Part shown: positions 35,195-47,010 of the stretch, one piece after another
Layout of the letters: each line of letters begins with the position of its first letter
Numbering within the stretch: position 1 is the first letter of the stretch
Assembly (NCBI GenBank): GCA_949987565.1
Contig: OX465107.1
Coordinates: 16,362,622-16,426,621, forward strand
DNA from: Luidia sarsii
Lineage: Eukaryota > Echinodermata > Asteroidea > Paxillosida > Luidiidae
Length of the DNA stretch: 64,000 nucleotides
Reading direction: 5' to 3'
Program-made: the position numbers and the translations under genes
The notes under the pieces: model-generated
The model's database searches: none
What the model saw: only the letters and a program-made list of their open reading frames with translations
Told to the model about the DNA's origin: nothing

Positions 35195-35972
35195 AGCTTT
35201 TCCGCCGCTTCCAGGGAAGCGGAAAAGCTATATCTGTTCTTCAGCTTTTTTTTGTCTTCTTCTTCTCCCCCAAAGCCCATAGACAATGCACAGGGGTTTT
35301 GTAAGCACGACTTTAGTCATTGAACAGACTTGGATTTTTTTCAAACGTGGCAAATGCATAAAGCCCATGCTGAAATTGATCCTAAACACCTTGATATCAT
35401 CATGACGTCATCACGTGTCACGTGACCTTGCTTTAAAGGGGCAAATTTCAAAATCCATTAAAAGCAAAAGTACAAGTTTGTTTGGTTTCAACTTTGCACT
35501 GTATCTAAGTTGGGAAAAGGTGTATCCAAAAATTGCCATCAATTGACCGTGATGTCATCTCATGAATATTTATGAGGTCATGAACTTTTCAGATTTTCAC
35601 ATTGAAATGAGCATATTTGGCCAACGGAGCGAGATTTTTTTCATTTTTTCTTTGATATCTATTGGGGACATGGTTTAGAAACACATTCCGGAGCCAAAAT
35701 GTCGTTACGCAATCATGACGTCATCAAAATGTGTGATTTTAAAACACATATAAGGCATTGGCCGATCATCTCGAAATTTGGTATGTAGTTAGCTATCGTG
35801 CTAGACATTCAAAATCTAAAGTTTGGAACCGAAGGACCATTGTTTATATTTTTTATGAATTTTTGAATACCACACTCGAGTCCCATAGGCTTTGTGCACA
35901 AAATATGTACATGCGTTTTGGAGTAGGAATGGGGCTATTCTATGACTTGTTAAAAACAGAAGCGGAAAAGCT
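35195..35972. mobile_element. 778-bp element with AGCTTTTCCGC ends and a terminal hairpin
   Basis: Starts AGCTTTTCCGCCGCTTCC and ends AGAAGCGGAAAAGCT. Right at the left end the same sequence folds back on itself (35195-35229). The inside has no recognisable protein; TGACGTCAT occurs repeatedly. A degraded or non-autonomous transposon is likely. Confidence 0.65.
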
Positions 35973-36257
35973 CTATGCTCTGTTTCACAACAGACATATA
36001 TTTCTCGTTTTTTTTTGCTTTTGATTTTAGAGATCTCTTCTGCGCTGCAAATTGGTGAGTGCTCTGTGCTGCAGGCTGTACAAGGGGTAATGGTTTTCTT
36101 GCCTCTTGGGTGTTTGGAACATTTGCGACGATAATTTCCCCATTCCCCGGATTGCATCATTTTCCTCCACAAATTGGGGGTGGGGAGGGAGGCTGCCCCC
36201 CCCCCAAGATGCTTTGGAAACTGCCAACCGAGCGATGTAATCTTCAGCAATCAGAGA

Positions 36258-36325
36258 CACCGATGTTTTGTTCATAGCAGGACCTTTCTCTTCCCACTTT
36301 GAGAAAGGGCTGGCTAGAATCGGAA
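36258..36325 (-). repeat. Short copy of the CGAAACGTC hairpin repeat
   Basis: TTCATAGCAGGACCTTTCTC and TTTGAGAAAGGGCTGGCTAG, an inverted pair, diverged from consensus. Confidence 0.65.
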
Positions 36326-36807
36326 TGTGCAAAATGTTTAGATTCATTTTGCATCAAGAAGGCAGTTCACCATTTTTGTTGTATCAGTCCTTGTTCAAGT
36401 GATAAGACAACGGACATTTATTGAAAATGCACCATTGTGGGGGGGGGGACCCGTGATTTAATTTCAGCTCATTAACTGATTAGTTAATCAAGCAGTTGAA
36501 TCAAAAGCCAAGACATAGAGTGCATAAATGCAAATATGATTGCTGACTAAAAGCATGGTTGAATGAAACTGTACAGGCAACAGCATCTGCATGCCTCGTA
36601 GGTTTACACTGTAATATAGGTTTTCGGTGTCTAGAGCCCTCAGGAAATCCCTCTGTAGAGATTTCCAGTCGGGTTGGTTATCGCTAGCCCACAGCGGCCA
36701 AACGCAAACAGGTGAATGCAACTCTAAATCCCTACACCGGTTGCCGACTGTCCTAAAGCGGCAGACATTACACACATCACGGGCCCGGGAATGACGTTGG
36801 GGGTGTT

Positions 36808-36879
36808 CCCTGTCCCTGTCCCTGTCCCTGTTCTCTCCCTCTCCCTCTCCCTCTCCCTCTCCCTCTCTCTCTCTCTCTA
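36808..36879. repeat. (CCCTGT)n / (CTCCCT)n / (CT)n array
   Basis: Four CCCTGT units, about five CTCCCT units, then CT repeats. One of the few pyrimidine-rich tracts on the plus strand within the gene. Confidence 0.95.
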
Positions 36880-37137
36880 CGGTGTTGATTTTTTTTCAAT
36901 CATGCTGGGACTAGGATTCTGTCAGGGACTGCGTGCAGCTGCATAGTATATAGGGGTTAGTATCTCCGCCAGTGCCTTCCCTGTCCTTGATCTTGTTCTC
37001 CGAGGTCACATTGTCCCGCCATGCCACGCCAGGAATGCAATGAGGTCTTTCTGATGCGAGAGGGACAGTGGGGGAGGGGGGGGGAGAGAGGCTTGTAATG
37101 AGATGGTTGCATTTTCTCTAATAGATTGCATATAAAA

Positions 37138-37709
37138 TTAAATACAGAAAGAGAGAGGAGAGAGACAGAGAGAGAAAGACAGTCAGAGAGAGAGAGAGAG
37201 GGAGACCAAGGGAGGGAAAGTGGAGAAGAGAGGGTCAGAGACAGAAGACAGGGAGAGAAGGAGAGAGGAGAGAGACAGAGAGAGAAAGACAGACAGACAG
37301 AGAGGGAGGGAGACGAAAGGGAGGGGGAGAGGAGAAGTGAGGGTCAGAGATAGACAGGGAGAGAAAGAGAGAGGAGAGAGACAGAGTGAGAAAGACAGAC
37401 AGACAGAGAGGGGGAGACAAAGGGAGGGAGAGTGGAGAAGAGAGGGTCAGAGACAAGACAGGGAGATAAAGAGGGAGGAGAGAGACAGAGAGAGAAAGAC
37501 AGACAGACAGAGAGGGAGGGAGACCAAGGGAGGGAGAGTGGAGAAGAGAGGGTCAGAGACAGAGACAGAGACAGAGAGAGAGAGAGAGTGAGAGAGAGAA
37601 AGGGAGAGAGAGAGGGAGGGTGAGGGAGAGAGTGAAAGAAAGAAAGACAAAGAGATTTAGTGAGAGACAGAGCCATAGAGAGGAAAATGGAGAGTGATGG
37701 ACAGAGAGG

Positions 37710-37746
<37 letters not shown>

Positions 37747-37754
37747 TGAGAGAG

Positions 37755-37833
<79 letters not shown>

Positions 37834-37905
37834 GAGAGAGGAGAGAGAGAGAGACCAAGAAGAGGAAGAAGAGGAAGAAGAGGAGAAGGAGGAGAAGAAG
37901 AAACA
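37138..37905. repeat. Large (GA)n-rich array with higher-order units
   Basis: GA-rich, with a repeated module of about 110 bp between 37150 and 37560 (GGAGAGAGACAGAGAGAGAA, AGACAGACAGACAGAGAGGG, AGAGGGTCAGAGAC). It ends in pure GA and GAAGAGGAA units. CU-rich in the kinase transcript. Confidence 0.93.
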
Positions 37906-38315
37906 GACCATGAAAGAGAAACAGACCATGGCAATGAGATGCAGCATCATAATGCCCAAGGGGGAAGAAAGTGAAATGTTGCAGGGGTAGGGGATTTTAA
38001 AGGAGGGTTTGCCGAGTCCTAACTCGACTCAGAGAGGACCAAATGGGGGAGGGGTAGTAGGCAGGATAAGGACGGGGCCTCTTTATACCATCCAGTATAG
38101 TACAGTTCATGTGTACATATGCAGTCCCTGAGTGCAGGAAGCAAACAATACAAGCTTAATGGAGGGGGGAATGGACTGTGTTCCATGTTTCCCATTATCA
38201 TAATAAAGGGGGAGCTCCAGAGTGACAAAACTCCATGCAGTCATCAAAATTCCCATGTAGCCAGTACTACAGAAGGCTGATATATGTGAGGTCATTGGAG
38301 AAGAAGCATATAAGG

Positions 38316-38863
38316 TAGCTGCCAACCTATCTTAACCCATATCCGCCTGACTGGTCACAGCACATAACGGTGTTCCTGCCTAAGCCCCTATCACCCCCCA
38401 AAAAAAAAGTACATTACAAGAGAAAATTGTCAATGACAGCTTTTCCAAAAAAGGAAAACCCAAACAACCTACCACCAGTATTATGATAGTGGAAAAAGTA
38501 TTAAATTCACTTTATTATGACACAAGAAAATCTAAAATATCATAAACAGTGAATGGGATAATGCCATCATTTTCACAAACCTAAAAATAGACCACGGAAA
38601 TTCACGAAGTTCGGCGTTTGTAGCTTTTCTGCATCCTACGGGGAAATCCCGTAACTCGGCAGATATGGGTTATAAATGGAAATTAGGAGTACTTCTGCTA
38701 AAAAAGAAAGAAAGAAGAGGAATCATAGAGCAAACTACAAAGGAATTCTCGTGTATTTCCAAGCCAAAAATCAGAATCTGTTGTCGAGAGCTAGTAAAAA
38801 GTGATACATTGTTACCAAAAAAGGGAGGAATGATTCCTCCAAAATAGGAATGGTCGGCAGCTA
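38316..38863. mobile_element. TAGCTGCCAACC-ended element, 548-bp form
   Basis: Starts TAGCTGCCAACCTATCTTAA and ends AATGGTCGGCAGCTA. Its right part (TATTTCCAAGCC, AATCTGTTGTCGAGAG, GGAATGATTCCTCC) is shared with the shorter copy at 57076-57292. Confidence 0.85.
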
Positions 38864-39689
38864 TGAAGAAGGGCGCCCTCAACTGGACATCAAAAGAAAG
38901 TACTCGTGGCACACGTCAATGTGGCTCAGTGTGCCCAGCGCATCCTTGCACACTCACTGTGCTGTGTACTTTTCTATATATCGTCTTCATTCTGGCGATG
39001 AGTTGCCGCAGTGAATGCAATGACGTCAATGCATAAAAGGCCTGCATAAGAGCTGGCACATGTGCAGTATTTGGCACGTTCGAGGGGAAAACACGGGGAG
39101 ACAAAACAACATCACTTATCCGCTGTCTTCCTGGAAGCATAAAGCACGCCGTTTCAAAGTGCCGAAATAAAACCGAGTGACAACTGACATGGTGCAACCA
39201 AAAAAAAAAAACCAGCCAAAGCGTCATTATCCACAGATGCTTGTCATTATCTCGCACATCGCCAACGGAAGTGCCGCACATTAGCCTGGTGGGCGCATGA
39301 GACACATCAGGGACATTATGTCAGATCAAGCTAAACATATCATACACACGTGCATTAAGTGCTCATCGTTTGATCCATAGATTTCCGGGAGACATTTTGG
39401 AGAAATTGCCAGACTAAGGCCCACAACCTCCCAACATGCGTAATTTGTAATTTTTGTACACAACTTAACTATGACCAAAATATTTTTCAAAGGAAGAAAA
39501 AACAACAACATTGATACCATTTTTTTTTATGAAGATGTTAATTCATAAAAATGTGTAATTGGAAACCATTTTAATTCTGTAATCCATTTTTCTTTGTAGA
39601 ATACACAGTATACTGGAAGATTCCATTTCTACACGTCATTACGGGGTCCATTATCATTAATCTTTAAAAAGAAAACATCCCAAACCAGA

Positions 39690-39865
39690 GATGTGATCCC
39701 TGGAGATACGGTATGTGGCAGTTAACGGTTGAATTGCTTCTGGCTGGCGCCCCCACCCTAATTGACTAGGGAGGCCACCATCTGAGGGCTGGATAGCTCA
39801 AATGGGAAGAGCACTGGTATGCAAAATCAGAGGACTCAGGTTCAAAATCCTGGTCCAGTCAAAGT
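39690..39865 (+). mobile_element. Composite tRNA-derived SINE, type A
   Basis: A module GATCCCTGGAGATACGG, GGTTGAATTGCTTCTGG, CGCCCCCACCCT is followed by GGCCACCATCTGAGGGCTGG and an A box TAGCTCAAATGGGAAGAGC. The B box is GGTTCAAAATCC. Pol III-type promoter boxes identify a tRNA-derived SINE. Confidence 0.8.
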
Positions 39866-41124
39866 TTTCTTTGCTAATAACCAAAAAAACCCACAATTTT
39901 CATAATTTAACAGCTTTGAAAGATTTCAACATATAACCTCTTTTCGGTTAGTAGGCCCTGAATTATCTGCGCAGTCACCGGGTCATGGGGCAGCTCTGAT
40001 GCAAACAGCTGGGTGCATTGCCATCAATTTATAGCAGAGGTTAGTCTGTCCAGGCAGTCTGTGTCAGGTTTACCTTCTTCTAGGCCCCAGGTAACATTAT
40101 GTAGTACATGTACATGTACATAGCACACCCAGCGGTGCCAACCTCAAGGCCCATCCAGCAATGACAGGGACTGGCATATTTGACTCAATCAAATCGAATC
40201 AGCACACAGACCTAGAACACACAAAGGTGAACTGGCAATCAGAAAGGAAGGAGTTCGGCCACCACACATTTTGGAGTTTTCAATCAATCAATTAATCAAT
40301 CATGGAGTTGGAGATCATAGAGTCAGTCAGTCAGCTGATTGATTGATTGGTTGGTCAGTTGGTCGGTTGGTTCAGATTCAGAAGATAATAGTCAAGACTA
40401 CAAACATTAACATACCCTCAGTGTCCATACACAGAAGATCGTTTGGCTGTCGTACCCAAATTGAAAAATGTTCCATTCACACTGTATGTTACATGCATAC
40501 CCTTAAAAATAACAAAAGAATATTGACCTTGCACTTCGGAAGTTCCTGTTTCCTGCAAAAAGACACCGCTAGGTGCCAGAATGCCGGCTGCAAGCGTGTG
40601 CGTGCTCACGTACACGTACTGTAAATGCAAACCCCTATAGATGTACATGTACCAGGCTGGTACTTTCTCTTTTCCTCTTGATTGATATAGAATGCAGATG
40701 ATGGATTGTTGATCGGACCAGCTGCGTACATACCGGTACTCATTGCGCAAACAGATTCGGGTTTGTAAGCTCGAGTCTACGCCTGTGTGTCACATATGCA
40801 GTGCAGAGCAGGGAGGGAGAGGGGGGGGGGGTAGGGTAGGGTATGGGACAGGATGAGAGATGCGCCCATATGGGTCATGTGAGGACTGACCAGCACACAG
40901 CAAAACACAAAAACACAAAAACAAGAGGTGGTTTCTTAAAACAAAACACACACACAAAAACACCTCATATCAATGCTGGCAATAATTCAATGCCACAAAG
41001 GGCCAGGCAACTTTGAGGTGACTGTATTAGAATGGCATGGCATGGCATTGGTTATTGGGCAACACTTTTGCATGTCAATCGTAAATATTAAAGCTGTCTG
41101 CTGAGGCCCCTCAGTTCACCATCT

Positions 41125-41367
41125 GGGCCCAATTTCATAGAGCCGCTTAAGCGTGAAAATCCGCTAAGCAGAAAAAGTTTTCCTTGTGTAAGCAGGATTA
41201 CAAATTGCCCAGCGGTTTGATGTTCATTGCTTCTGACTTGTATTCCACTCTCCTTTGCTAAGCATGAAACAATAATGAAGTTTGGGTTGGCCAGGGGATC
41301 CTGTGGCTCATGACTTTTTGTGCTTAAGCCTGTTTTGGCGCTTAAGCGGCTCTATGAAATTGGCCCC
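41125..41367. mobile_element. GGGCCAATTT palindromic element, full length
   Basis: Left end AATTTCATAGAGCCGCTTAA and right end TTAAGCGGCTCTATGAAATT are inverted repeats of nearly 30 bp including the GGCCC tips. About 243 bp, no coding capacity. Confidence 0.9.
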
Positions 41368-41767
41368 TGGCCCTCAAGATATGGCCCTCGTCTGGCACTC
41401 AAAGAATCAATGCAATCCGCAGTACTCTGCCTGGGCTGGGCTCGCATTCGCATTGTCGAGGTGAGAGATGCTTTGTGAGATGACATGGGTGGGGGGGGGG
41501 GGGTCCCCATCAACAGTCTGCAGGGACTGACCTATTGTCCAAATAATTGCAATTTAAATCAGGATTAAAAATCCAAGGGTTTTGGGATTGCATTCACACA
41601 GGCCGAGCCGCTTGTGGTTAGCAGTTGAGGTCAAATGGTGGGTGTGTCCTTGAGGGTGGCCCATGCAGGGAGCTGAGACATTTTATAAACAAGCATGGCA
41701 CTTCATGTCCATCAGAGCGCAAGCGATGCATTGTGGGATAAAAAAAAACATTCCCACAAGCACAGCG

Positions 41768-41927
41768 TCGCAAAATAAACACGAATATTTGGAAAAGTCT
41801 CACTAATAGTCAAGTCCGAATCGTGATTCAAATCCCACTAATAACCCCGTTTATACCCCCCCCCCCCCCCAAAATGCAAAGTTTGAATCACGATAATCAA
41901 ATTTCTTTGGGACAGTGGAGACGGCCC
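41768..41927 (-). mobile_element. GGCCGTTTCCACTG-ended element, partial
   Basis: Right end CAGTGGAGACGGCCC plus inner GAATCGTGATTCAAATCC correspond to the element at 57581-57974, in inverted orientation. The left end is lost and a C14 run interrupts it. Confidence 0.75.
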
Positions 41928-42209
41928 TAGACAAGCTCTTGGCCAGAATCTGAACATGAGCCCCCGCGATCCTCGACAGTGTGAATTAATGCTGTATAAT
42001 GCACTAGCTCCAACCAGGAAGGGTGCTCAAGGCATCCGAATCTACATGTACACACAACTCTAGGAAGACAAAGAGTGACATTGAGAATGATAAACACGGA
42101 TCTGATGAACATGACCCAGCAGGAAGTGGAGAGGGATTTTTTTGGATCCAATAGGCCTGTGTTGTACATGTACATGTTTATAAATATTTATAGCATTAAG
42201 TACCGCACT

Positions 42210-42535
42210 TGTGGGACAAATCTGCATCGTAACTTATGACCATTCGTAAGACAATGAGTGATGCTTGAAAACCACGCGATCTTTTGTAACAAAGATGGTT
42301 ATTCAATCCAGGATTGCAGGAGGAGTTGCAGGTTCGAATCCCGGCCGAGTTGCCTGAATTTGTCATCAGGCATTGGCCAAAGCACTGGGCATTCAGTGCT
42401 GATAACATCGAGCAGGGTAAACCCTCATTGAATTTCATTCTCCTTGACGCCAACATCATGTTAGATCTATGAAGGATGGGCTACTCATCGTAAGTTGATT
42501 TATGGCAGGTGGAAAGGCTTTGTGTGAAACCGAGC
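42210..42535. mobile_element. Foldback element split by a type B SINE
   Basis: The left arm (CTGCATCGTAACTTATGACC, AATGAGTGATGC) and right arm (GGGCTACTCATCGTAAGTTG, AAAGGCTTTGTGTGAAACC) belong to one foldback copy. The SINE at about 42275-42465 separates them. Confidence 0.8.
42275..42465 (+). mobile_element. tRNA-derived SINE, type B
   Basis: B box GGTTCGAATCCCGG, then a body with CAAAGCACTGGGCATTCAG and CGAGCAGGGTAAACC. The same body follows the tRNA-like head at 63727-63900. Confidence 0.82.
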
Positions 42536-42538
42536 CCT

Positions 42539-42692
42539 GTGGTCGATATCGTCAGTCATCATAAACCTACGATCAATCGCAAGAGGACGAGTGCTGCACA
42601 GAAACCATAATGACCTGCAGAAACGTACAAAGCGCTGTCATTATTGTAAGCCGACAAACGATGGATCAGACGGCTTTGGTGAAATGAAATAA
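42539..42692. mobile_element. Foldback element, TACGATGCATCGTAA family (diverged)
   Basis: From GGTCGATATCGTCAGTCATC to CGGCTTTGGTGAAATG, with CCTACGATCAATCGCAAGAG inside. Confidence 0.75.
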
Positions 42693-42697
42693 AGAGT

Positions 42698-42850
42698 CCT
42701 GGGGGGGATTTCACAAAGCTTTACGATGCATCGTAACTCAACTTACGATGGATAACCCTATGTAAGTTCTGATAGTTCGTGTGGTTTCTCCGCATTGCTC
42801 ATCGTCGTGCGATTGATCGTAGGTTACGACGAGTCTGGTGAAATCCAATG
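42698..42850. mobile_element. Foldback element, TACGATGCATCGTAA family
   Basis: GGGGGGATTTCACAAAGCTT, ACGATGCATCGTAACTCAAC, ending GTTACGACGAGTCTGGTGAA. Third of three copies side by side. Confidence 0.85.
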
Positions 42851-43789
42851 GCCTGATACTAACCCTCTCCCACCCCCCTTCCAAACATTTTCGAATGGTC
42901 AGACCTGAAGTCAAGGCCTCTGCCAGGCAAACCCGTAGCTGAGGTCCGCAGAGACACCATCCTCCCAAGACTCTACATAAATGACAACACAACTCGCCCC
43001 TCCATAACATTGCCGGGGCCCCAACAAAGTAGACCGGCTGTAAAATTGGACTGGGCCAGCAAGGAATGCACGGGAAGGACGGAGGAGGCAGTGGCGGTAA
43101 TGGAATCGCAATGGAATTGGGAGACAATGTAATGAGATTGGCGGGCACTTAATGTAGCGGGTGAAGCAGAACCAGGGGCCGAGAGGGAGAGAGGGAGAGT
43201 GAGAGAGAGGGAGGTGGGGGGGGGGGGAAACAGGACATAATCCCTGTTGAGTTATCATCCGGAAATGAAAGGCATACAAGCAAAACGGGCATAATGTCAA
43301 CAGCACAATTAAAGTGACAGGAGAAAGTACGGCGACTAAACTCATTTTACTATGGTAAGTGCTACATGTACGTATTTTCAATGGAGATTACAAGCTTCAT
43401 GAATGATTTGTTGAAACATGCAAAAAATGAAAAAAAAAGCATTTTAAATAATTACAACAGTCTGACCTTTCACAATACAACACCCATCTTTACCTACGGC
43501 AACCATTTTGATTTCAATCATTATGACAAAAATATAGCCCGACCACTTTCCAGAACAAGAACAGTTGCAGCGTTTATATGCTTCAGGCCAGTATTTGGCA
43601 GTTAAAGGAGTGATGTGATAATACAAGTGGGAAAGGTTTCCATTTATTTACATGGCATCATTCTGCTGATGGCTTGAGAGGTTTTAGTGCTATGCTGGCT
43701 GACTAGGTTAAGGGTTGTCCCTAAAAAAAATTGATGCCACATATAAATGTACACGGTTAATTCAAAAACATTGCAAACAGCTTACAGAC

Positions 43790-44173
43790 TTAAAGCCCCT
43801 ACACAACTTTGGTCGAGGTCAAAGAATAGCATCCATACATTGTCTGATCCAATATATGCATGAACTAGCACACCTGTGAACATTTCAGCTCAATCCGCCA
43901 ACCGAGTCTCGAGAAAATCGTGAAAACCGCTTCATTTGTTTCGCGAAAATGCAGCATTCAACGGCTACAACACCGTACTGTTCCGAAAAATAGTTAAGAT
44001 CTCGGTGAGAAGTAAACTATTTCTTTTACTCATTTCTCCCAAAATACAACATTTTAGGCAGAAATATTTCAGTGAAAGGTTTTATTATAACCATCTTTAA
44101 ACTGTATAAGTTTCATGTAAATCTGTGAACATTTCTGTTTTTTGATCTTACCAATGTTGTGTAGGGGCTTTAA
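43790..44173 (+). mobile_element. TTAA MITE, copy 4, full length
   Basis: Both ends complete (AGCCCCTACACAAC and GTTGTGTAGGGGCT) with TTAA at each side. It splits a CGAAACGTC-family tail: ACATTGCAAACAGCTTACAG is on the left and ACCAAAATACAAATCTCTAA on the right. Confidence 0.92.
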
Positions 44174-44730
44174 ACAACCAAAATACAAATCTCTAAAATT
44201 GAAATGTACATAATTCACTTGGTTGCCACATCTGTTACAAAATAGGGTAAGCCCCATCAGATTTTACTAGTCATATTAAAAAAAAAAATCAATTCTGAGT
44301 CGTAATAAGTGTGGTAATAATAAGTCACAGGTCAACGACTAACCTCGTTAAGTCAGAATTATTTCAGGTTGACTCATGCACAGTTGCCGAAGTGGCATGC
44401 ATATTGAAAACAGTCAATGATAGGGGCACAGCTCATCAGTCAGTCAGTCCCACAAGGTTCAGAATTCAATGTGGTGTGGATGCAGTGTATATCTTCTTTT
44501 TCCGGGGGTGGGGGGGGGGTAGAGGGAGGGAGGAAAGTCAGTCCTTGAGAAATGAATGCGGCATCTGCTTCAGCTAAGGTTGGGCTGGGCCGTGCACTCG
44601 TCCCTGCCTTCTTGGAAACTCTTCGGGCTACATCTCATGCACACTGCACATTGCACAAAGCCAATAGGCAGAGTACACAGCATGTCTTTGTGCATGCTGT
44701 ACTTTGCCTTGCCTGTGGACATTTGCATTT

Positions 44731-44785
44731 GCGAAAGGTCCTACCAGGATCGAAATGTCAGGCCCTCGACTTTTTTGAAATTTGA
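44731..44785 (+). repeat. Short copy of the CGAAACGTC hairpin repeat
   Basis: AAAGGTCCTACCAGGATCG followed by AAATGTCAGGCCCTCGAC. Confidence 0.75.
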
Positions 44786-44987
44786 TTTGAACTTTTTTCA
44801 GTTTGCAGGCGATTGGAGGTGAACTCATGATTGATACAGCTAGTTCTGTATCTCTATATCCCACAATGTTTTCACCCAAAATCCATATCCACAGCCATCA
44901 TATTGTGTAACTTGTATGCATTTGGCAGGCTCAATCATGATTGTACTCAAAATTATGTTTATCTTAAAATATATGAGTGTCACTCTG

Positions 44988-45095
44988 CCTTTGAGAAAGG
45001 TCCTGCTAGGATCGAAACGTCAGGCCCACTAAATTTTAAGATTTGCACTTTGGTAATTTTGGTTAGTAAGCAGTTTGCAACATTTTTGTATATCA
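44988..45095 (+). repeat. CGAAACGTC hairpin repeat, best copy
   Basis: About 108 bp: CCTTTGAGAAAGG (perfect hairpin), TCCTGCTAGGA (hairpin), TCGAAACGTCAGGCCC, then AGTAAGCAGTTTGCAACATT and TTTGTATATCA. The copy at 46903-47010 is the same length in the other orientation. Confidence 0.9.
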
Positions 45096-46146
45096 CTTTC
45101 AAATTATGTTTAGTTGAAATAACCACTGCAGCACTGCTCACGCGTGGCTTTTTCTACACCAAGGCTACACAAAAAAAGGATCAGGACTTATTCCAATGTC
45201 AAATTCTAGAGATTTTTTTTTCACCTACCTCACAACGACATCCCTCCTCCGTTATCGTGCTGTCTTTACTGAATGCTGTAACAAATCGGGAGGGGAGGGG
45301 GGGGGGAGAAAGACAAGACAAGACGGCCGTGGGTTAATACTCGGTGGCATTCAATTAAACCGTGGCGCGGCGGAGCATTAGGGGAAGGGCTGAATGAGGA
45401 AGTGCTAAGTGGCTGCACCCCCCGCAGAATCCGTGCAAAGCGAAGCCGCGAGGAGCAGCCGGGCGGAGTGGTCGGAAGACCAGGGAATGACGCAAGCAGT
45501 TGTGTTCACGGACAGCTGGCGTGGCGCTCAGCCAGGCTCCCGGGCCGGGAAGGTTTCCGCTGCGTAGAGAGCAGAGAAACACCACCGTCCATCCTCGGGG
45601 TCCCAATGAGTTTCCCCTCTGCGACACTCCCCCCCCCACTATCTACCCCCCACTATCTACACCCTTCCCTCCCTCCCTCCCTCCCCATCAGCAAAATGGG
45701 CAAGTGCACATACACACCGTCTCAGCCATTGACTATTTCAGAGAGGGGGGAAATGGAGAGGGAGAGAGGGAGGTGAGGGAGGAAGAGGTCGGTTGTCGAG
45801 CTGAGACGCCAACCACTCATTGACTACCTCGTTGAAACAAGAGGTGGCTCACATTGTTCCTTCCTCCATGGTTAAACTACCTTTTCATTCAACAAGAATA
45901 AGGCATCCCTCCCCAAACAAAAAATAAAAAATAAGGAAAGCTTCGTATCTGGCATCACCTTATCATCAACACAAGAACATAAAAGCGATGCAGCTGAGCT
46001 GGGATGAAAAAAAAGTGGATAACCCCCCCCCCTCCCCCTTCAAGATCAGGCCCCTTAGGATTCCACGAGTCTTTCCTGAGATCCCCTTCCCTCCCCTATG
46101 CACACACACAAATCGTGCTCCCACAGATAACTAGGGACTTAACCAG

Positions 46147-46150
<4 letters not shown>

Positions 46151-46195
<45 letters not shown>
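46151..46195. repeat. (CT)n microsatellite
   Basis: A pure CT run of about 45 bases on the plus strand, opposite in polarity to most long tracts of the gene. Confidence 0.97.
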
Positions 46196-46199
<4 letters not shown>

Positions 46200-46358
46200 A
46201 TGTCCAAGAGGATGGCCCAAAGGAAATCAGAGAGCCCACGTACATGAATGTCCCCTTTGACTGCTCCCTGTATTATTTAGGACTATGTTGTGTTGGAACT
46301 AAAAAAAAGGGTCATCTACGGTCAATGAAAAGGGTCATCTACCATACAGCATCTTTTT

Positions 46359-46726
46359 TTAAAGGCCCTATATACAACATTGGTAAAGGTCAAACGACTG
46401 CCACAGTTTGTGTATTAAACCTTTAATCATTCCAAAAAAGCAAGACTGCGAAGGTTTGAGCTCAAATGGTAATCTGAGAAAGTAGATAAATGCCAAAAAA
46501 CCTCACAGTTTACGCACCGGATTGTAGCGTAAGAAATAGTTCATTACTTGCGAGTAATAAACTATTTGTCAATGTTTGAGTGAAGATTGCTTGAAAAGTA
46601 CAGCATCCCAGACTGTAAGATTTCAACATGAGGATTCTATCTGACCATCTACAAACTGTGTAAATTAGAAGGAAATCTGTGGACATTGATGTTTCCCGAT
46701 CTTCCCAATGTTGTATTGAGATTTAA
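46359..46726 (+). mobile_element. TTAA MITE, copy 5, old and diverged
   Basis: TTAAAGGCCCTATATACAAC to CCAATGTTGTATTGAGATTTAA. Same length and motif order as the family but much lower identity. Confidence 0.78.
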
Positions 46727-46902
46727 GGGCCATCTTTGCAGGCCCCTTGACACATGCCTACTTCTAACAGAACTAGAAACCACAGTTTACACACATGGGT
46801 AATTCCATCAGGGATCCAACTTGTAACATTTTGGTGTTCCCAATGACATATGAAACCATTCAACTTTCCTACATGTAATTTTGTAACAACTTCACGAAAC
46901 AG

Positions 46903-47010
46903 TGATATACAAAAATGTTGCTGCTTACCGACTAAAATTACCAAAATGCAAATCTCAAAATTTAGTGGGCCTGACGTTTCGATCCTAGCAGGACCTTTCT
47001 CAAAGGCAGA
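46903..47010 (-). repeat. CGAAACGTC hairpin repeat, full copy
   Basis: Inverse of the copy at 44988-45095 with only a few differences, from TGATATACAAAAATGTTG to CCTTTCTCAAAGGCAG. Confidence 0.9.

Noticed and set aside
37126..37990. Tandem array considered as a CRISPR-like or minisatellite-coded protein
   Set aside because: Units are GA-based and irregular, with no unique spacers; the open frames are low-complexity.
45310..45823. GC-rich island with plus-strand open frames
   Set aside because: No homology, runs of Pro from CCCTCC repeats, and no splice or start signals that support a gene; it may be regulatory, but there is no direct sign.
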